Positions 25,899-34,006 of a stretch of 64,000 nt of DNA are shown in pieces (positions within the stretch are counted from its first letter, which is position 1; every line of letters starts with the position of its first letter). Under the pieces are notes generated by a model. It ran no database searches. It was not told where the DNA came from and worked only from the letters and a program-made list of their open reading frames with translations. Both the position numbers and the translations under genes were made by a program. Source of the DNA: Dehalococcoidia bacterium (GTDB lineage Bacteria; Chloroflexota; Dehalococcoidia; SM23-28-2; RBG-16-64-32); assembly GCA_030649945.1 (NCBI GenBank), contig JAUSFE010000140.1, forward strand, positions 1 through 64,000, in the 5' to 3' direction.

Positions 25899-26021
25899 AG
25901 GTCACTTGACGATTCCGGCGGGCCTACGGAGAAGAGGCCTGCCGGGCCACAGGGAGGGATCCCTGCGGGCCACATCCGTGATGCTCATCGCAGCGGGATC
26001 ACCGGAAGGGGCCCGGCGCGG

Positions 26022-26615
26022 CTAGTAAGGCTCCACGACGAACCCGTCGCAGGCGATGAAACCGCCGTCTATCTCCCAGACGACCGTATGGACCCCGGCG
26101 GAGAGCGGGGCGCCTCCGGTGAAGTTCTCGGGATAGAGGAGATAGCCCCAGGCATCGGCGCTTACGGACGTGGCCCCGGTAAAGGAGGTGCCGTCCGGGG
26201 CGATAACCCGGGCGCCGGCGTAGTAGTTCTCGTCCGCGGCGCCGAACTTGTTGCGCAGGCCAAGCTCCACCACCTCCGCCGGGCGCACCGGACCCGGCTG
26301 GCCCCTGGGCGCCGACACCTGCCACTCCCGGTCGATGGCCGGCGCGGGCATACCGGGGCAGGTGAACGAGGCGGGGTCGTAGACGAGCCGCTGTCCGGGA
26401 GAGGCAGTTGGCTCCTGCGGCGGAGAGGTGGGCGAAGGCGCTTCCGGGCGCGAGGGTGCCGCCGTTGCCGCCGGACGTTCCGTGGCCTGCGCGGTGACGG
26501 TGGACGCCGGTCCCTGCCCGTCGTCGCCGCAGGCGGCGGCCAGCAGCGCGAGCGCCGAGAGGGCAACCGGGAGGGTCCGCCAGGAGAGACCGGGAACGCT
26601 GCGCAGGCGCGCCAT
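26022..26615 (-). CDS. Secreted lipoprotein, unknown function
   Basis: A 197-aa product with a lipoprotein signal peptide ending in the lipobox LAAAC (residues about 20-24) and a Thr/Pro/Ala-rich linker (about 30-75). A C-terminal domain of about 120 residues follows, containing GLRNKFGAADENYYAGARV and TGGAPLSAGVHTVVWEIDGG, a beta-sandwich-like pattern. No known family recognised. Its ATG lies inside copy A of the 46-bp direct repeat. Before insertion of the toxin-antitoxin unit its start overlapped the stop of the SnoaL-like gene (TGATG), so both were probably one operon. Confidence 0.7.
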   Translation of the reverse strand: MARLRSVPGLSWRTLPVALSALALLAAACGDDGQGPASTVTAQATERPAATAAPSRPEAPSPTSPPQEPTASPGQRLVYDPASFTCPGMPAPAIDREWQVSAPRGQPGPVRPAEVVELGLRNKFGAADENYYAGARVIAPDGTSFTGATSVSADAWGYLLYPENFTGGAPLSAGVHTVVWEIDGGFIACDGFVVEPY

Positions 26616-26654
26616 CACTCCCGCGCGATGATGTCCGCGTCCACAATCTTCCAC
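26609..26654. repeat. 46-bp exact direct repeat, copy A
   Basis: Identical to 27205-27250. It holds the start of the lipoprotein gene and a duplicated 3' end of the SnoaL-like gene (codes for WKIVDADIIARE). Confidence 0.9.
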
Positions 26655-26658
26655 GCGG

Positions 26659-26924
26659 CTACAGTGTCGCGAGCAACTGGTCATAGTCAGCGTGCGTGCC
26701 GATCCAAAACCATATCAGCACATCGTCCTCGCGTACGGCCAGTGCGCGGTGCGTGAGACCGATGCGAGCCGAGTAGATCGGCCTGCGGGGTGCACTTGTT
26801 TGAACCTCAGGCTCGGGTGCGCAGGGTCGCGCAGGAGAGTGCGATATGCCTGCCGGGCTCGGACCTGCGCTTGTTCGGGCAGCGCCGCGAATGCCTTGCG
26901 GAAGCGATGGGTAGTGTTCTTCAA
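26659..26924 (-). pseudogene. RelE/ParE-type toxin, frameshifted
   Basis: The first frame starts at TTG 26924, overlapping the antitoxin stop (TTGA), and reads FRKAFAALPEQAQVRARQAY and SLRFKQVHP. It then loses homology, and the adjacent frame continues RRPIYSARIGLTHRAL and VLIWFWIGTHADYDQLL to TAG at 26659. Both halves fit one RelE/ParE-superfamily toxin of about 88 aa. Loss of one base in the C run near 26787 would explain the break. Unless programmed frameshifting occurs, the toxin is inactive. Confidence 0.75.
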
Positions 26925-27139
26925 AGCGCATCCGGATCGAGAGGCTCGGTACCTCCTTCTCGATACTCGGCCAGCGCTTCATCAGCGAGACGATCGAGGG
27001 CCGGCAGCGACTCTGCAAGTGCCGCCCGCCACCGTTTGTCCGCGGCCAGCTCTTCCAAGATGACAGCCGCGAGCTGCTCTTGATCGGGTTCGGGCAGCCG
27101 TGAGGCGGCTTCGAATGCTTGCTTGAGGGCGTTGTTCAT
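26921..27139 (-). CDS. Antitoxin of RelE/ParE-type module
   Basis: A 72-aa acidic, helical protein: FEAASRLPEPDQEQLAAVILEEL then ALPALDRLADEALAEY-like C-terminal helix and GTEPLDPDAL tail, the common antitoxin pattern partnered with RelE/ParE toxins. The C-terminal region would bind the toxin; the N-terminal part may dimerise and autoregulate. Start ATG 27139. The module is flanked by 46-bp exact direct repeats, indicating it arrived as a unit of about 550 bp. Confidence 0.75.
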   Translation of the reverse strand: MNNALKQAFEAASRLPEPDQEQLAAVILEELAADKRWRAALAESLPALDRLADEALAEYREGGTEPLDPDAL

Positions 27140-27204
27140 GCGGTCGTACTCCTCGGTACCCTTCGATGATAAACGAAGGGGCACCGGGGTAGCCAGTGCT
27201 GACG

Positions 27205-27250
27205 GCGCCATCACTCCCGCGCGATGATGTCCGCGTCCACAATCTTCCAC
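27205..27250. repeat. 46-bp exact direct repeat, copy B
   Basis: Identical to 26609-26654; this copy is the genuine 3' end of the SnoaL-like gene plus the ATG that once began the lipoprotein. Confidence 0.9.
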
Positions 27251-27516
27251 TCCGCGCCCAGCTTCGACCAGCGGGCGCGGACGGTGAAGGACTCCGGCCC
27301 CAGGTACTTCACGTCATAGACGTGATCGCCGCCTTCGGAGGACTGGCCGGTGACCTCATAGCCGTGGATCTGGATGGCAGTGCCGCCGCCGGCCGCCGCC
27401 TGCAGCTTCAGCATCGCCTCGGGCATCAGGTCGTTCATGATCTGCGCAATGTCCATGCTCACTATCGCCTTCGCGTGGCGATGCACAGCCGCATCGATGC
27501 CGTCGTCCTGGGTCAT
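27211..27516 (-). CDS. SnoaL/NTF2-like small protein
   Basis: A 101-aa protein with the cone-shaped NTF2/SnoaL-like pattern: N-terminal helix (IDAAVHRHAKAIVSMDIAQI), then DVKYLGPESFTVRARWSKLGAEWKIVDADI, the typical final strands. Probably binds a small molecule; no catalytic role can be given. GGAGGAG precedes ATG 27516. A second protein of the same style lies at 29780-30154. Confidence 0.65.
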   Translation of the reverse strand: MTQDDGIDAAVHRHAKAIVSMDIAQIMNDLMPEAMLKLQAAAGGGTAIQIHGYEVTGQSSEGGDHVYDVKYLGPESFTVRARWSKLGAEWKIVDADIIARE

Positions 27517-27593
27517 TGGCGCTTCTCCTCCCGCAACTTGTGGCAGTGCGAATACTAGGGAGCCGCAGGAGCGCGTGTCAACGCCTCGCGCCG

Positions 27594-28874
27594 TCACTGC
27601 GCCCGCGCCGCCTCTCCCAGCTTCTTCAGCGTCCCGTCGGCCCGCACCTGCACCGGCTGCAGCGCCTGGATAGAGAGGTGGTCCTGCGGGCCGAGATCGA
27701 CCTCAATACCGGCCGCGAGCAGAGACGGCCGGAAGCCCTGGATCAACTCGGCGGCCCTCAGCACGCCCCCGCGCGAGAGGTTATCGCACGAGCGCTTCAG
27801 GGTCTCCACGGCCAGCTCGCCCAGCGACTGCGCGTACACGCTCAGGCTGCTCACCGGCGGCCCGTCATACGTCCCCATGATGCGCTGGTGTTCACGCATG
27901 GCCGGGTCTTCCACGTCCTCGATGGCGCTGAGGAGATAGGCCGTGGAGAGCGTGCCCTCCAGCTCCTTGAACCCGGCCTCCAGCTGCGCCGGCGAGTTCC
28001 CCCCCGCCAGCGCGGCCGCCACCGAGGCCGGCGCGTTGACGTAGCTCATGGCGAACTGTGGCCTGTAGCCTTTGCTGTGGGACTCGAAGATCGCCCTCGC
28101 CGTGAACTCCGGGATCGTGGCCAGGAAGACCACTTCCACCCCGTCCTGCTGCATGCTCAGCAACTGCGGCCCGATGTCCGGCTCCAGCGGATCGTACGGC
28201 TGCTCGGAGACCAGCAGCGCCGGGTCGGCAAGAGCGCCCTTGAGGCCGCTCAGGTAGTCCTGGCCGAAGGCATCGTTCTCGTAGAGGATGCCGATCGTCT
28301 TGCCCGGGAAGTTCTGGCTCACGTATCTCGCCTGGACCCTGGCGTCCGTCGTGTAGTCCGGGATATAGCCAATGGTCCAGGGCCACTTCTGGACGTCGCC
28401 CCAGCCGGACCAGCCGGTCGAAAGGAACAGGTCCGGGACGCCGTCCGCCGTATTGCCGTCGCCGTTGGGGTCGTTCAGGTAGGGCGCTACCTGCTGGTGG
28501 TTCGTCGTGTTGAAGGCGCCGAGTACCGCCAGCACCTGGTCCTGCTCTACCAGCTTCTTCGTCTTCTCCAGGGCCAGCGCCGCGCTGTACTGATCATCCT
28601 CTACCACCGGCGCGATCTCCCGCCCGCAGACGCCGCCGTCCTCCTGGTTCACCTTCGCGAAGTACGCCTGCAGCGCCTTGGTCACCGCCCCGTACGGCGT
28701 CTTCCCCACGCCCGCCAGGTCGTTCGTCATGCCCAGCCGTATCTCGCCCGCCGACGATGCGCTGACGCTGGGGCTGGCCGGCGCGCCGTCATCTCCTGAT
28801 CCGCAGGCGCCGGCCAGAACGAGCACCGCGGCCACTACCAGGGCGAGGGACGCGGAATGACGCCTCAATCTCAA
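27594..28874 (-). CDS. ABC transporter substrate-binding lipoprotein (branched-chain amino acid type)
   Basis: A 426-aa periplasmic-binding-fold type I protein: lipoprotein signal with VLAGAC lipobox, then IRLGMTNDLAGVGKTPYGAV at the first strand, EDDQYSAALALEKTKKLVEQDQVLAVLGAF and GILYENDAFGQDYLSGLKGAL, hallmarks of LivK-like receptors. It would capture a small solute outside the membrane. No permease or ATPase gene is nearby, so it is an orphan receptor here. Confidence 0.85.
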   Translation of the reverse strand: MRLRRHSASLALVVAAVLVLAGACGSGDDGAPASPSVSASSAGEIRLGMTNDLAGVGKTPYGAVTKALQAYFAKVNQEDGGVCGREIAPVVEDDQYSAALALEKTKKLVEQDQVLAVLGAFNTTNHQQVAPYLNDPNGDGNTADGVPDLFLSTGWSGWGDVQKWPWTIGYIPDYTTDARVQARYVSQNFPGKTIGILYENDAFGQDYLSGLKGALADPALLVSEQPYDPLEPDIGPQLLSMQQDGVEVVFLATIPEFTARAIFESHSKGYRPQFAMSYVNAPASVAAALAGGNSPAQLEAGFKELEGTLSTAYLLSAIEDVEDPAMREHQRIMGTYDGPPVSSLSVYAQSLGELAVETLKRSCDNLSRGGVLRAAELIQGFRPSLLAAGIEVDLGPQDHLSIQALQPVQVRADGTLKKLGEAARAQ

Positions 28875-29030
28875 CTCCTCTGAAATGCTATCCCGTCGCC
28901 ATCCGCAGGTTCAAGTCAGCATGTTCTCAGTGACCGCGCGCCGCTTGCCCGCGGTGAAGGCAGCCCTTAGGATTAGCAGCGGCATTATTCGCTACGCTTT
29001 TCACCCAGGCCACATCCCAAGGAGGACGCC

Positions 29031-29783
29031 TTGCAACGCACCGAGGCCCTGACACTGGCAGATGCCGTATTTCCGCGGATCCAGGCGGACAGCAAGATCG
29101 CGGCATTGGCTCGCGACCTGGCGCTCATGGTGGGCTTCGCGGGCTTCGTCGCGCTGTGCGCCCAGATGGCCGTGCAGCTGCCGTGGACAACAGTGCCGAT
29201 TACCGGCCAGACCTTCGCGGCCCTGGTGACAGGCGGCGCTCTGGGGGCCTGGCGGGGCGCCGGCTCCCTCTCCATCTACATGCTCATGGGGATGATCGGC
29301 ATTCCGGTACTGGCGCCGGTCAACCCGGGCATCTCCGGCAGCTGGGACGTCCACTTCATCCTGCCCTGGAACGGCTCCAATGCCCTGCCGTGGGACATCT
29401 CCAGCGGCGGCTACATTGTGGGCTTTATCCTGGCGGCTGCACTGGTCGGGTACCTGGCAGAGCGGCAATGGGACCGCAAGCCCTGGGTGCACCTGGGCAT
29501 GTTCTTGGGCAATGTCCTGATCTATGTCCCCGGGATACTCTGGCTCGCCTATCTCATCGGGAGTGGCTGGGAGCACCCGGTGGCCCAGAAGCCGCTGGGG
29601 GACCTGATCGCCGGGTCCGGCACTTGGGACAAGGCGCTGAAGGGCGGGCTCTACCCCTTTATCGTGGGGGACCTGATGAAGCTGTTCCTGGCTTCGCTCA
29701 CCCTGCCCGCCGCCTGGGGTCTGGTGGCCAGGTTCAGGGACCGGGCTGAGACGCCGCCCTCGGCGACCAGCCGCCAGACCTAG
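29031..29783 (+). CDS. bioY: Biotin transporter BioY
   Basis: A 250-aa S-component of an ECF-type biotin transporter with about six membrane spans: VQLPWTTVPITGQTFAALVTGGALGAWRG is the characteristic N-terminal signature, then SIYMLMGMIGIPVL and GGYIVGFILAAALVGYLAER. The insert after residue about 100 (NPGISGSWDVHFILPWNGSN) is longer than in many BioY proteins. TTG 29031 follows AAGGAGG at 29019-29025. Biotin import suits the biotin-dependent transcarboxylase operon at 50.7-54.5 kb. No EcfA/T gene nearby. Confidence 0.88.
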   Translation: MQRTEALTLADAVFPRIQADSKIAALARDLALMVGFAGFVALCAQMAVQLPWTTVPITGQTFAALVTGGALGAWRGAGSLSIYMLMGMIGIPVLAPVNPGISGSWDVHFILPWNGSNALPWDISSGGYIVGFILAAALVGYLAERQWDRKPWVHLGMFLGNVLIYVPGILWLAYLIGSGWEHPVAQKPLGDLIAGSGTWDKALKGGLYPFIVGDLMKLFLASLTLPAAWGLVARFRDRAETPPSATSRQT

Positions 29784-30154
29784 CGGTGGCGCAGTACCCT
29801 CATCAGGCGCGCGGCCAGCCGTGAGAGGATGCCCGGGCGGTGCTCTCCATCCGCCCACAGCCGTTCGGCGTGGACGATCATCCACCGGTCGCCCTCCTTG
29901 TGCCAGCGGTTGCGCACCACGAACGCTTGGTCCCGCACGAAGTAGCGCACGCTGACGGTGAAGTCCGCCCCGCGCGCCTCCGGCGAGTCGATCTCGTAGC
30001 GCGACACCCGCGGCGGCACACCGGAGAACGAGCCGCGCAGCGAATCGATGGCCTGCGGCGTCAGGTACTTCGCGTAGCCCTGCACGTTCCTCTGCACGCG
30101 GGCCTGCGCCTGGTCGTTCACGGCGGCGAGGAGGTCTTCCGGCAGATCGGGCAT
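29780..30154 (-). CDS. SnoaL/NTF2-like small protein
   Basis: A 124-aa protein with an N-terminal helix (AAVNDQAQARVQRNVQGYAKYL), PRVSRYEIDSPEARGADFTVSVRYF and FVVRNRWHKEGDRWMIVHAERLW, an NTF2-like sequence pattern similar to the protein at 27211-27516. Function unknown. Its stop overlaps the bioY stop region by four bases in convergent orientation. Confidence 0.6.
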   Translation of the reverse strand: MPDLPEDLLAAVNDQAQARVQRNVQGYAKYLTPQAIDSLRGSFSGVPPRVSRYEIDSPEARGADFTVSVRYFVRDQAFVVRNRWHKEGDRWMIVHAERLWADGEHRPGILSRLAARLMRVLRHR

Positions 30155-30207
30155 TTGCAGACAAGCTTATGCGCGAACCGGCCGTCGGGCAACAATCTGC
30201 CTGTGTG

Positions 30208-30274
30208 TCATTCTGCGGGGCGACCACTGCCGCAGCGGGCGACAACCACTTCCCCGCAGAATCTGGGGCGGGGC
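30208..30274 (+). repeat. GTCATTC...GAATCTGGGGCGGGG repeat
   Basis: ATTCTGCGGGG (30210-30220) pairs with CCCCGCAGAAT (30252-30262), then CTGGGGCGGGG. Confidence 0.75.
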
Positions 30275-30373
30275 TGGAACCCGTTCGGCAGTCAGTGCCC
30301 CCCGTCGCGAGCCGGTCGCATTGCTCGAACCCATCTGCGCACGCGTCGCCGTGCCCGCCGCGCGGATGGCCGG

Positions 30374-30439
30374 CCCCGCCCCAGATTCCGCGCGGACTCC
30401 CCTGTCGCCCGCTGCCTGCGTCTTGCCGCGCGGAATGAC
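30374..30439 (-). repeat. GTCATTC...GAATCTGGGGCGGGG repeat
   Basis: Reverse-orientation copy: GTCATTCCGCGCGG arm at 30439-30426, CCGCGCGGAATCTGGGGC at 30391-30376 region. Forms an inverted pair with 30208-30274. Confidence 0.75.
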
Positions 30440-30473
30440 GGATGTTCCATCACGCAGCGCATGCGTTAATCCG

Positions 30474-31706
30474 TTACGCATCCGTTGACAGGTCCGCGTC
30501 CACGATGCGCAGGAAGCGGTGCTTGCCGACACGGATGACGCTGCCCCGGCGCAGCGCCGGCTGCAGCTCGGTCGTCCTGATGCCATCTACCTCGATCGCC
30601 CCCTGTGCCGCCAGCCGCCGCACTTGTGACCGGCTCTTCACCACACCCGCAGACACCAGCAGTTCCGTGAAGTCCACCGTAGCCGATTCGTTCTGGAACC
30701 TCACCGGCACCTCCTGGGCGTCCTCCGGCAGCTCCCGCCGGCGAAACGTGCGCACGAACTCCGCCTCCGCGCCCTCTGCCTCCGCCCGCCTGTGGAACTG
30801 CGCCACGATCTCCCGCGCCAAGCGCATCTTCTGCTCCATGGGGTCCGTGCGCTCCGCCATGGACCGGCGGATCTCCGCCACCTCGCCGTCCGCCACGTCC
30901 GTGAGCAGCTCGAAGTAGTCGCCGACGAGCGTGTCCGGGATCGACATCACCTTCCCGTACATCTCCGGCGGCGGGTCCTCCACGGCGATGTAGTTGCCGA
31001 GGCTCTTGCTCATCTTCACCTTGCCGTCCGTGCCCACGAGCAGCGGCACGGTGAAGACGGCCTGCGGCTTCTGGTCAAAGTGGCCCTGCAGCTCGCGCCC
31101 CACCAGCAGGTTGAACGTCTGGTCCGTACCGCCAAACTCGATGTCCGCCCGCACCGCCACGGAGTCGTAGCCCTGCAGCAGCGGGTAGAGGAACTCGTGC
31201 ACGCCGATGGGCTTCTGCGCGGCGAAGCGCTGCGCGAAGTCCTCCCGCTCCAGCATCTGCGCCACCGTGAACTTCGCCGCCAGCCGCACCACCTCCGCCA
31301 GCGTGAAGGCGCCGAACCATTCGCTCTGCCAGCGCACCTCCGTCCGCTCGCGCTCCACGATCTTGAAGAACTGGCGCAGGTACGTCTCCGCGTTCGCCTT
31401 CACCTCTTCGGCGGTCAGCATCGGCCGGGTCTTCGACTGGCCCGACGGGTCGCCGATCTGCGCCGTCCCGTCGCCGACGATGATGACGACGGTGTGGCCC
31501 AGCTCCTGCAACTGGCGCAGCTTGCGCAGGCCCACGGCGTGCCCCAGCGTCAGGTCCGGCGCGCTGGGATCGAACCCCATCTTCAGGCGCAGGGACCGGC
31601 CGGATCTCAGCGCCGCCAGCACCTCCCGCTGCGGGATGATCTCCGCCACGGCGCGCGTGGTGATCCAGCGCAGCTCTGCCGCCGTGGGGATGCGGGCGTC
31701 AGTCAT
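30474..31706 (-). CDS. tyrS: Tyrosyl-tRNA synthetase
   Basis: A 410-aa class I aminoacyl-tRNA synthetase charging tRNA-Tyr. The HIGH-like motif is TLGHAVGLRKLRQL, the KMSKS motif is KVKMSKSLGNYI, and the Tyr/Tyr-AMP pocket shows GFDPSAPDLTLGHA and LLQGYDSVAVRADIEFGGTDQTFNL. The C-terminal S4-like domain (about 345-410: LLVSAGVVKSRSQVRRLAAQGAIEVDG) binds the tRNA arm. This is the TyrZ-like/second bacterial type lacking the longer HIGH region of E. coli TyrS. ATG 31706 chosen; a longer frame to 31742 reads into a heptad repeat. Confidence 0.93.
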   Translation of the reverse strand: MTDARIPTAAELRWITTRAVAEIIPQREVLAALRSGRSLRLKMGFDPSAPDLTLGHAVGLRKLRQLQELGHTVVIIVGDGTAQIGDPSGQSKTRPMLTAEEVKANAETYLRQFFKIVERERTEVRWQSEWFGAFTLAEVVRLAAKFTVAQMLEREDFAQRFAAQKPIGVHEFLYPLLQGYDSVAVRADIEFGGTDQTFNLLVGRELQGHFDQKPQAVFTVPLLVGTDGKVKMSKSLGNYIAVEDPPPEMYGKVMSIPDTLVGDYFELLTDVADGEVAEIRRSMAERTDPMEQKMRLAREIVAQFHRRAEAEGAEAEFVRTFRRRELPEDAQEVPVRFQNESATVDFTELLVSAGVVKSRSQVRRLAAQGAIEVDGIRTTELQPALRRGSVIRVGKHRFLRIVDADLSTDA

Positions 31707-31723
31707 GGCAACGGGAACCGGGC

Positions 31724-31744
31724 TCCAACTTCCAACCTCCAACC
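31724..31744. repeat. Three tandem heptamers TCCAACY
   Basis: TCCAACT-TCCAACC-TCCAACC between ribF and tyrS. The same heptamer forms six units at 52914-52955. Confidence 0.7.
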
Positions 31745-31761
31745 TCGAGCGATCCCGTCTC

Positions 31762-32709
31762 TCATCTCGCCGCCCCTTCCAGCCGGAACCACTCCCGCGT
31801 GTCCTCGATGTCGCGCTGCATCTGCGCCACGAGATCGTCCACGTTCCCGAACCTCAGCTCGCCCCGCAGCCGGTGCAGCAGGTCAATGCGCAGCTCCTCG
31901 CCGTAGATGTCCCCGTCGAAGTCCAGGATGTACGCCTCCACCGTCGGCCGCGCCTCCACCTCGAACGTCGGCCGGACGCCGATGCTCGTGCAGGACTGGT
32001 ACGCGCTCTCGTGGACGTATGCGCGAGTGACGTAGATGCCGTAGGCCGGCAGCGCCCGGTCCAGCCCCAGGGCGATATTGGCCGTGGGGAAGCCCAGGTC
32101 CCGGCCCCGCCTCTCGCCCGTGACCACTGGGCCGCGCAGCGAGAAGGGCCGTCCCAGCAGGCGCTCCACGCGCTCAATCTCACCGCCGGCCAGCGCCTGA
32201 CGAACCGCGCTGGACCCCACCTTCTCGCCGTCCTCCGCTAGCAGGGCGGCGACCTCCACCCGGAAGCCCAGTTGCTCCCCCACGCCGCGCATGACGTCGA
32301 TCGTGCCGGCGCGGTTGCGCCCCAGCGCGAAGTCCGGCCCCACCACCAGCAGGCGCATCTCCAGCTCCTCCACCACCAGCGCCAGGAAGTCCCGCGGCGA
32401 TAGCTGCGCCAGCTCCGAGGTGAAGGCCAGCACGGCCACGGCGTCCAGGCCCAGCGCCTGCAGCAGCTCCACGCGCTCCTCCAGCGAAGTGATGTAGCTG
32501 ACGGCGGTGCCCGGCCAGAGGACCGCGCGCGGATGCGGGTTGAAGGTGATGGCGACCGGCGCCAGCCCCTCCTGCCGCGCCCGCTCCAGCAGCAGGCCCG
32601 CCAGGTGCTGGTGGCCCCGGTGCACGCCGTCGAAGACGCCGATGGTGACGGCGGAAGGCCGCCCCGGCGCGACGCGGCCAAGCTCCCGCCGGGCCAGCGA
32701 TACGGTCAT
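31762..32709 (-). CDS. ribF: Bifunctional riboflavin kinase / FAD synthetase
   Basis: A 315-aa enzyme making FMN and then FAD. The N-terminal nucleotidyltransferase (about 15-185) has GVFDGVHRGHQHL, FNPHPRAVLWP and VVGPDFALGRNRAGT. The C-terminal riboflavin kinase (about 190-310) has RPFSLRGPVVTGERRGRDLGFPTANI and EAYILDFDGDIYGEELRIDL. Its ATG overlaps the stop of the URO-D-like gene (ATGA), so the two are translationally coupled; tyrS follows 55 bases downstream, giving a probable three-gene operon. Confidence 0.94.
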   Translation of the reverse strand: MTVSLARRELGRVAPGRPSAVTIGVFDGVHRGHQHLAGLLLERARQEGLAPVAITFNPHPRAVLWPGTAVSYITSLEERVELLQALGLDAVAVLAFTSELAQLSPRDFLALVVEELEMRLLVVGPDFALGRNRAGTIDVMRGVGEQLGFRVEVAALLAEDGEKVGSSAVRQALAGGEIERVERLLGRPFSLRGPVVTGERRGRDLGFPTANIALGLDRALPAYGIYVTRAYVHESAYQSCTSIGVRPTFEVEARPTVEAYILDFDGDIYGEELRIDLLHRLRGELRFGNVDDLVAQMQRDIEDTREWFRLEGAAR

Positions 32710-33701
32710 CGCCGGGCCGCCCCTGCCAGGGCGCGCAGGTTGCCCTCGGGCACGGCCGGGTCGATGGAGCAGCCCGGGGCCAACAAGAGGCGCCGCCCGC
32801 CGGCCTCAGCGATCGCCGCCCGCGCCTCCGCCTCCACCAGCGCCGGGTCGTTCCCGCCCATCGCGCCTTCATGCGAGACGCCACCCATGACCGCACGCTC
32901 CGTGCGCTCCAGCGCCTCGGCCAGCGATGGGTTGCCCGGCGCCCGCGCGTCCCAGTGGAAGGCCGCCACGGGGTAGTCCAGCAGGCGCAGCAGGTGGTTG
33001 TTGGCGCGGCAGACGTGGAAGACGTTGAAGGGCGCGCCGGCCGCCGCTGCCAGCACCCGCAGGTCAAACGGGCGCGCGAAGCGGTCGTAATCCCCCGGCG
33101 TGATGTTGTCGGCGGAGCCCCACTCCACGGTCGCGAAGAAGATGCCGGCGGCGCCCGCGTCCAGGCACGCCCGCGCGTAGGCGGCCAGCGTCTGCGTCAC
33201 CGCCTCCAGCCCGGCCAGCAGCTCGTCCGGGTTCTCGCGCATCAGCCGCTGCACGAACTTGGCGGACCCGGCCGTGCGGCTGATGACGGCCAGCGGCGAA
33301 AAGACGGTCTGGATGAAGGGCGCCTCCCCGCGCAACTCCCGGGCGATCAGCCGCAGGGCCTCCAGTTGCTCGCCGTACGCCCCCTGCGTCGCATCCAGCG
33401 GCCGCAGGCGCCGCACGTCCTCCGCGCTGCCCACGCCCGGCTGCAGCAGGTCGGGCTGGCGGTGCTCATGACTCTGAAAGCGCGCCCCGTAGTCCTCTGC
33501 GTAGTAGCTGGCGCGGGGGTTCACCTTGATGTAGTCCCAGTCGTACCGGCGGTACGCCTCCAGCGTGGCCGCCGCCAGTCCCTGGGGCGACCATTCGCGG
33601 GCGAAGTCGTGCCACCAGGCGGACACCGGCACGCGGTCTCCGCCTGAGGCGGACTCGCCCCTCAGCGCGGCGAAAACGCGGTCGCTTTTCGTCACCCCCA
33701 T
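32706..33701 (-). CDS. Uroporphyrinogen decarboxylase (URO-D) family protein
   Basis: A 331-aa TIM-barrel protein of the URO-D superfamily, which includes HemE and corrinoid/CoM methyltransferases. Visible: RVPVSAWWHDFA near the N-terminus, DWDYIKVNPRASYYAEDYG, FIQTVFSPLAVISR, GAAGIFFATVEWGS, FHVCRANNHLL, and a C-terminal RRLLLAPGCSIDP. It lacks the clear HemE N-terminal RQAGR signature, so a methyltransferase-like role is as likely as heme synthesis. ATG 33701 chosen. An in-frame 15-bp palindrome (33639-33653) adds Ser-Ala-Ser-Gly-Gly close to the N-terminus. Confidence 0.8.
   Translation of the reverse strand: MGVTKSDRVFAALRGESASGGDRVPVSAWWHDFAREWSPQGLAAATLEAYRRYDWDYIKVNPRASYYAEDYGARFQSHEHRQPDLLQPGVGSAEDVRRLRPLDATQGAYGEQLEALRLIARELRGEAPFIQTVFSPLAVISRTAGSAKFVQRLMRENPDELLAGLEAVTQTLAAYARACLDAGAAGIFFATVEWGSADNITPGDYDRFARPFDLRVLAAAAGAPFNVFHVCRANNHLLRLLDYPVAAFHWDARAPGNPSLAEALERTERAVMGGVSHEGAMGGNDPALVEAEARAAIAEAGGRRLLLAPGCSIDPAVPEGNLRALAGAARR
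33639..33653. repeat. 15-bp palindrome TCCGCCTCAGGCGGA, copy 4
   Basis: Reverse orientation; in frame in the URO-D-like gene near its N-terminus. Confidence 0.8.
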
Positions 33702-33970
33702 GGCGAGAGTTAGTGTACGGGAAACACGAGCGGGTCGGCTAGGGACGGGCGGGGCGACGAGGCCTGCGGCCATCCCCGGCGTCTCCGCCGCGCGACAGCC
33801 GAATTGGGGATTGGCTAGATGGCATACCCTAGACTAGGGTAGGCAGGCATCAGCTCCCCCCGCGTCCTTCTCGCCCTGTAACTCTGTCTACCACCCGGCG
33901 TCTTATTGATTGAGACGCGTATCAGCGCCCGCCTGCCTCTGCGGAGAGGCGTGCGTGCGCGTGCGCAGCC

Positions 33971-33985
33971 TCCGCCTCAGGCGGA
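33971..33985. repeat. 15-bp palindrome TCCGCCTCAGGCGGA, copy 5
   Basis: Intergenic, about 20 bases upstream of the GGDEF gene start. A partial copy (TCCGCCTCAGGCG) occurs at 54630-54642. Confidence 0.8.
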
Positions 33986-34006
33986 CGGGCAAGGACAAAC
34001 GACGGA

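Larger units (their letters stand above)
30155..30473. other. Repeat-filled region between two minus-strand genes
   Basis: Holds an inverted pair of GTCATTC-type repeats (30208-30274 forward, 30374-30439 reverse) with their own internal hairpins. No gene seen. Confidence 0.65.
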
